Assembly: GCF_016718685.1 (NCBI RefSeq) | Contig: NZ_JADKCX010000128.1 | Span: 1 to 8,738 of the forward strand | Reading direction: 5' to 3' | Length of the DNA: 8,738 nucleotides | DNA from: Haliscomenobacter sp. | Lineage (GTDB): Bacteria > Bacteroidota > Bacteroidia > Chitinophagales > Saprospiraceae | Part shown: positions 8,467 through 8,738 of the stretch, piece by piece | Numbering within the stretch: position 1 is the stretch's first letter | Layout of the letters: the number at the start of each line of letters is the position of its first letter | Program-made: the position numbers and the translations under genes | The notes under the pieces: generated by a model | The model's input: the letters and a program-made list of their open reading frames with translations, nothing else | Databases searched by the model: none | Told to the model about the DNA's origin: nothing

Positions 8467-8738
8467 TTTTTACATTTTGGCCAAGGTAGCCCTCCGCTTT
8501 TCTGGTGACATTGCTGGAGTGGCTTTCATTTATGTGATTGAACAGGAGGAGGATTTCTACCAGGATGGATTCAGTTATCGACCCAAGCTTAAAGAAATTC
8601 ATACGCAAATGCGCCTCCCTTATCACGAAGTCCAAAAATCTACCCCACAAGAAGTGCTGCACATGATGGCAGCCAAGTACATCGAAACCATGCAGCAGTG
8701 GCTACCCAAGAAGAAGATTGCCAATTTTGACTGGAAGC
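8442..8738 (+). CDS. Unrecognised protein, 5' part, cut by the right window edge
   Basis: The plus strand here reads as a convincing protein that continues beyond the window. From ATG 8442 it gives MSKKINLQLFTF and would stop at 8487. If the TTTT run at 8475-8478 is given one more T, it continues as LAKVALRFSGDIAGVAFIYV, then EQEEDFYQDGFSYRPKLKEI and on to NFDWK at the edge, with no stop. Without repair a TTG start at 8477 is the only early option in that frame. There is no signal peptide and no membrane segment clearly longer than the short hydrophobic DIAGVAFIYVI strand. The visible part is about 99 residues, rich in charged and aromatic residues, and looks like a small soluble alpha/beta protein. 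I do not recognise the family. It is transcribed away from the radical SAM gene across a 46-bp gap. Confidence 0.55.

Noticed and set aside
8396..8662. 89-codon N-terminal extension of the radical SAM protein from an upstream ATG
   Set aside because: The extension has no domain character, the normal family N-terminus starts at 8395, and the opposite strand holds a better coding candidate plus the promoter.

Overview
The window looks like a chromosomal segment of a Bacteroidota bacterium, most plausibly a Saprospiria (Haliscomenobacter-like) lineage. This rests on two long FtsX/MacB-type permeases with duplicated architecture, exported proteins whose signal peptides end just before a Gln, a TAnnTTTG-type -7 box, and the lack of clear Shine-Dalgarno sites. 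The lineage is an inference from style, not from a marker gene. No rRNA, tRNA, CRISPR array, transposase or integrase was seen.

Layout, left to right. (1) 27-1420, plus strand: an exported alpha/beta hydrolase broken into several frames. (2) 1437-1472: a perfect 14-bp hairpin between convergent genes, a likely shared terminator. (3) 6378-1509, minus strand: two tandem paralogous ABC-transporter permeases about 30 nt apart, with no ATPase in view. (4) 6379-6573: a leader with a short hairpin next to the start codon and two CGGTTAT-centred repeats. (5) 6961-6574, minus strand: a small exported protein of about 129 residues, visible only when two frame breaks are repaired. (6) 8395-7010, minus strand: an intact B12-binding radical SAM protein. 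(7) 8396-8441: a compact divergent region with a promoter and a perfect 17-nt palindrome. (8) 8442 to the right edge, plus strand: an unrecognised gene, cut off by the window and also carrying an apparent frame break.

The strongest pattern is that five of the six protein genes carry frame breaks, and every break is repaired by adding one base, usually to a short homopolymer. After repair the four complete broken genes all have lengths divisible by three and family-typical ends. This points to base-dropping sequence errors more than to gene decay, so the broken genes are best read as probably intact in the organism.

Functionally the permease pair forms one transcription unit, probably the membrane part of a MacB/Lol-like mechanotransmission or export system whose ATPase lies elsewhere. 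The radical SAM gene and the small exported gene follow each other on the same strand with a 48-nt gap and may be co-transcribed. I see no convincing new multi-gene system here. The best leads are the hidden exported protein, the palindromic promoter and the repeat-containing permease leader.
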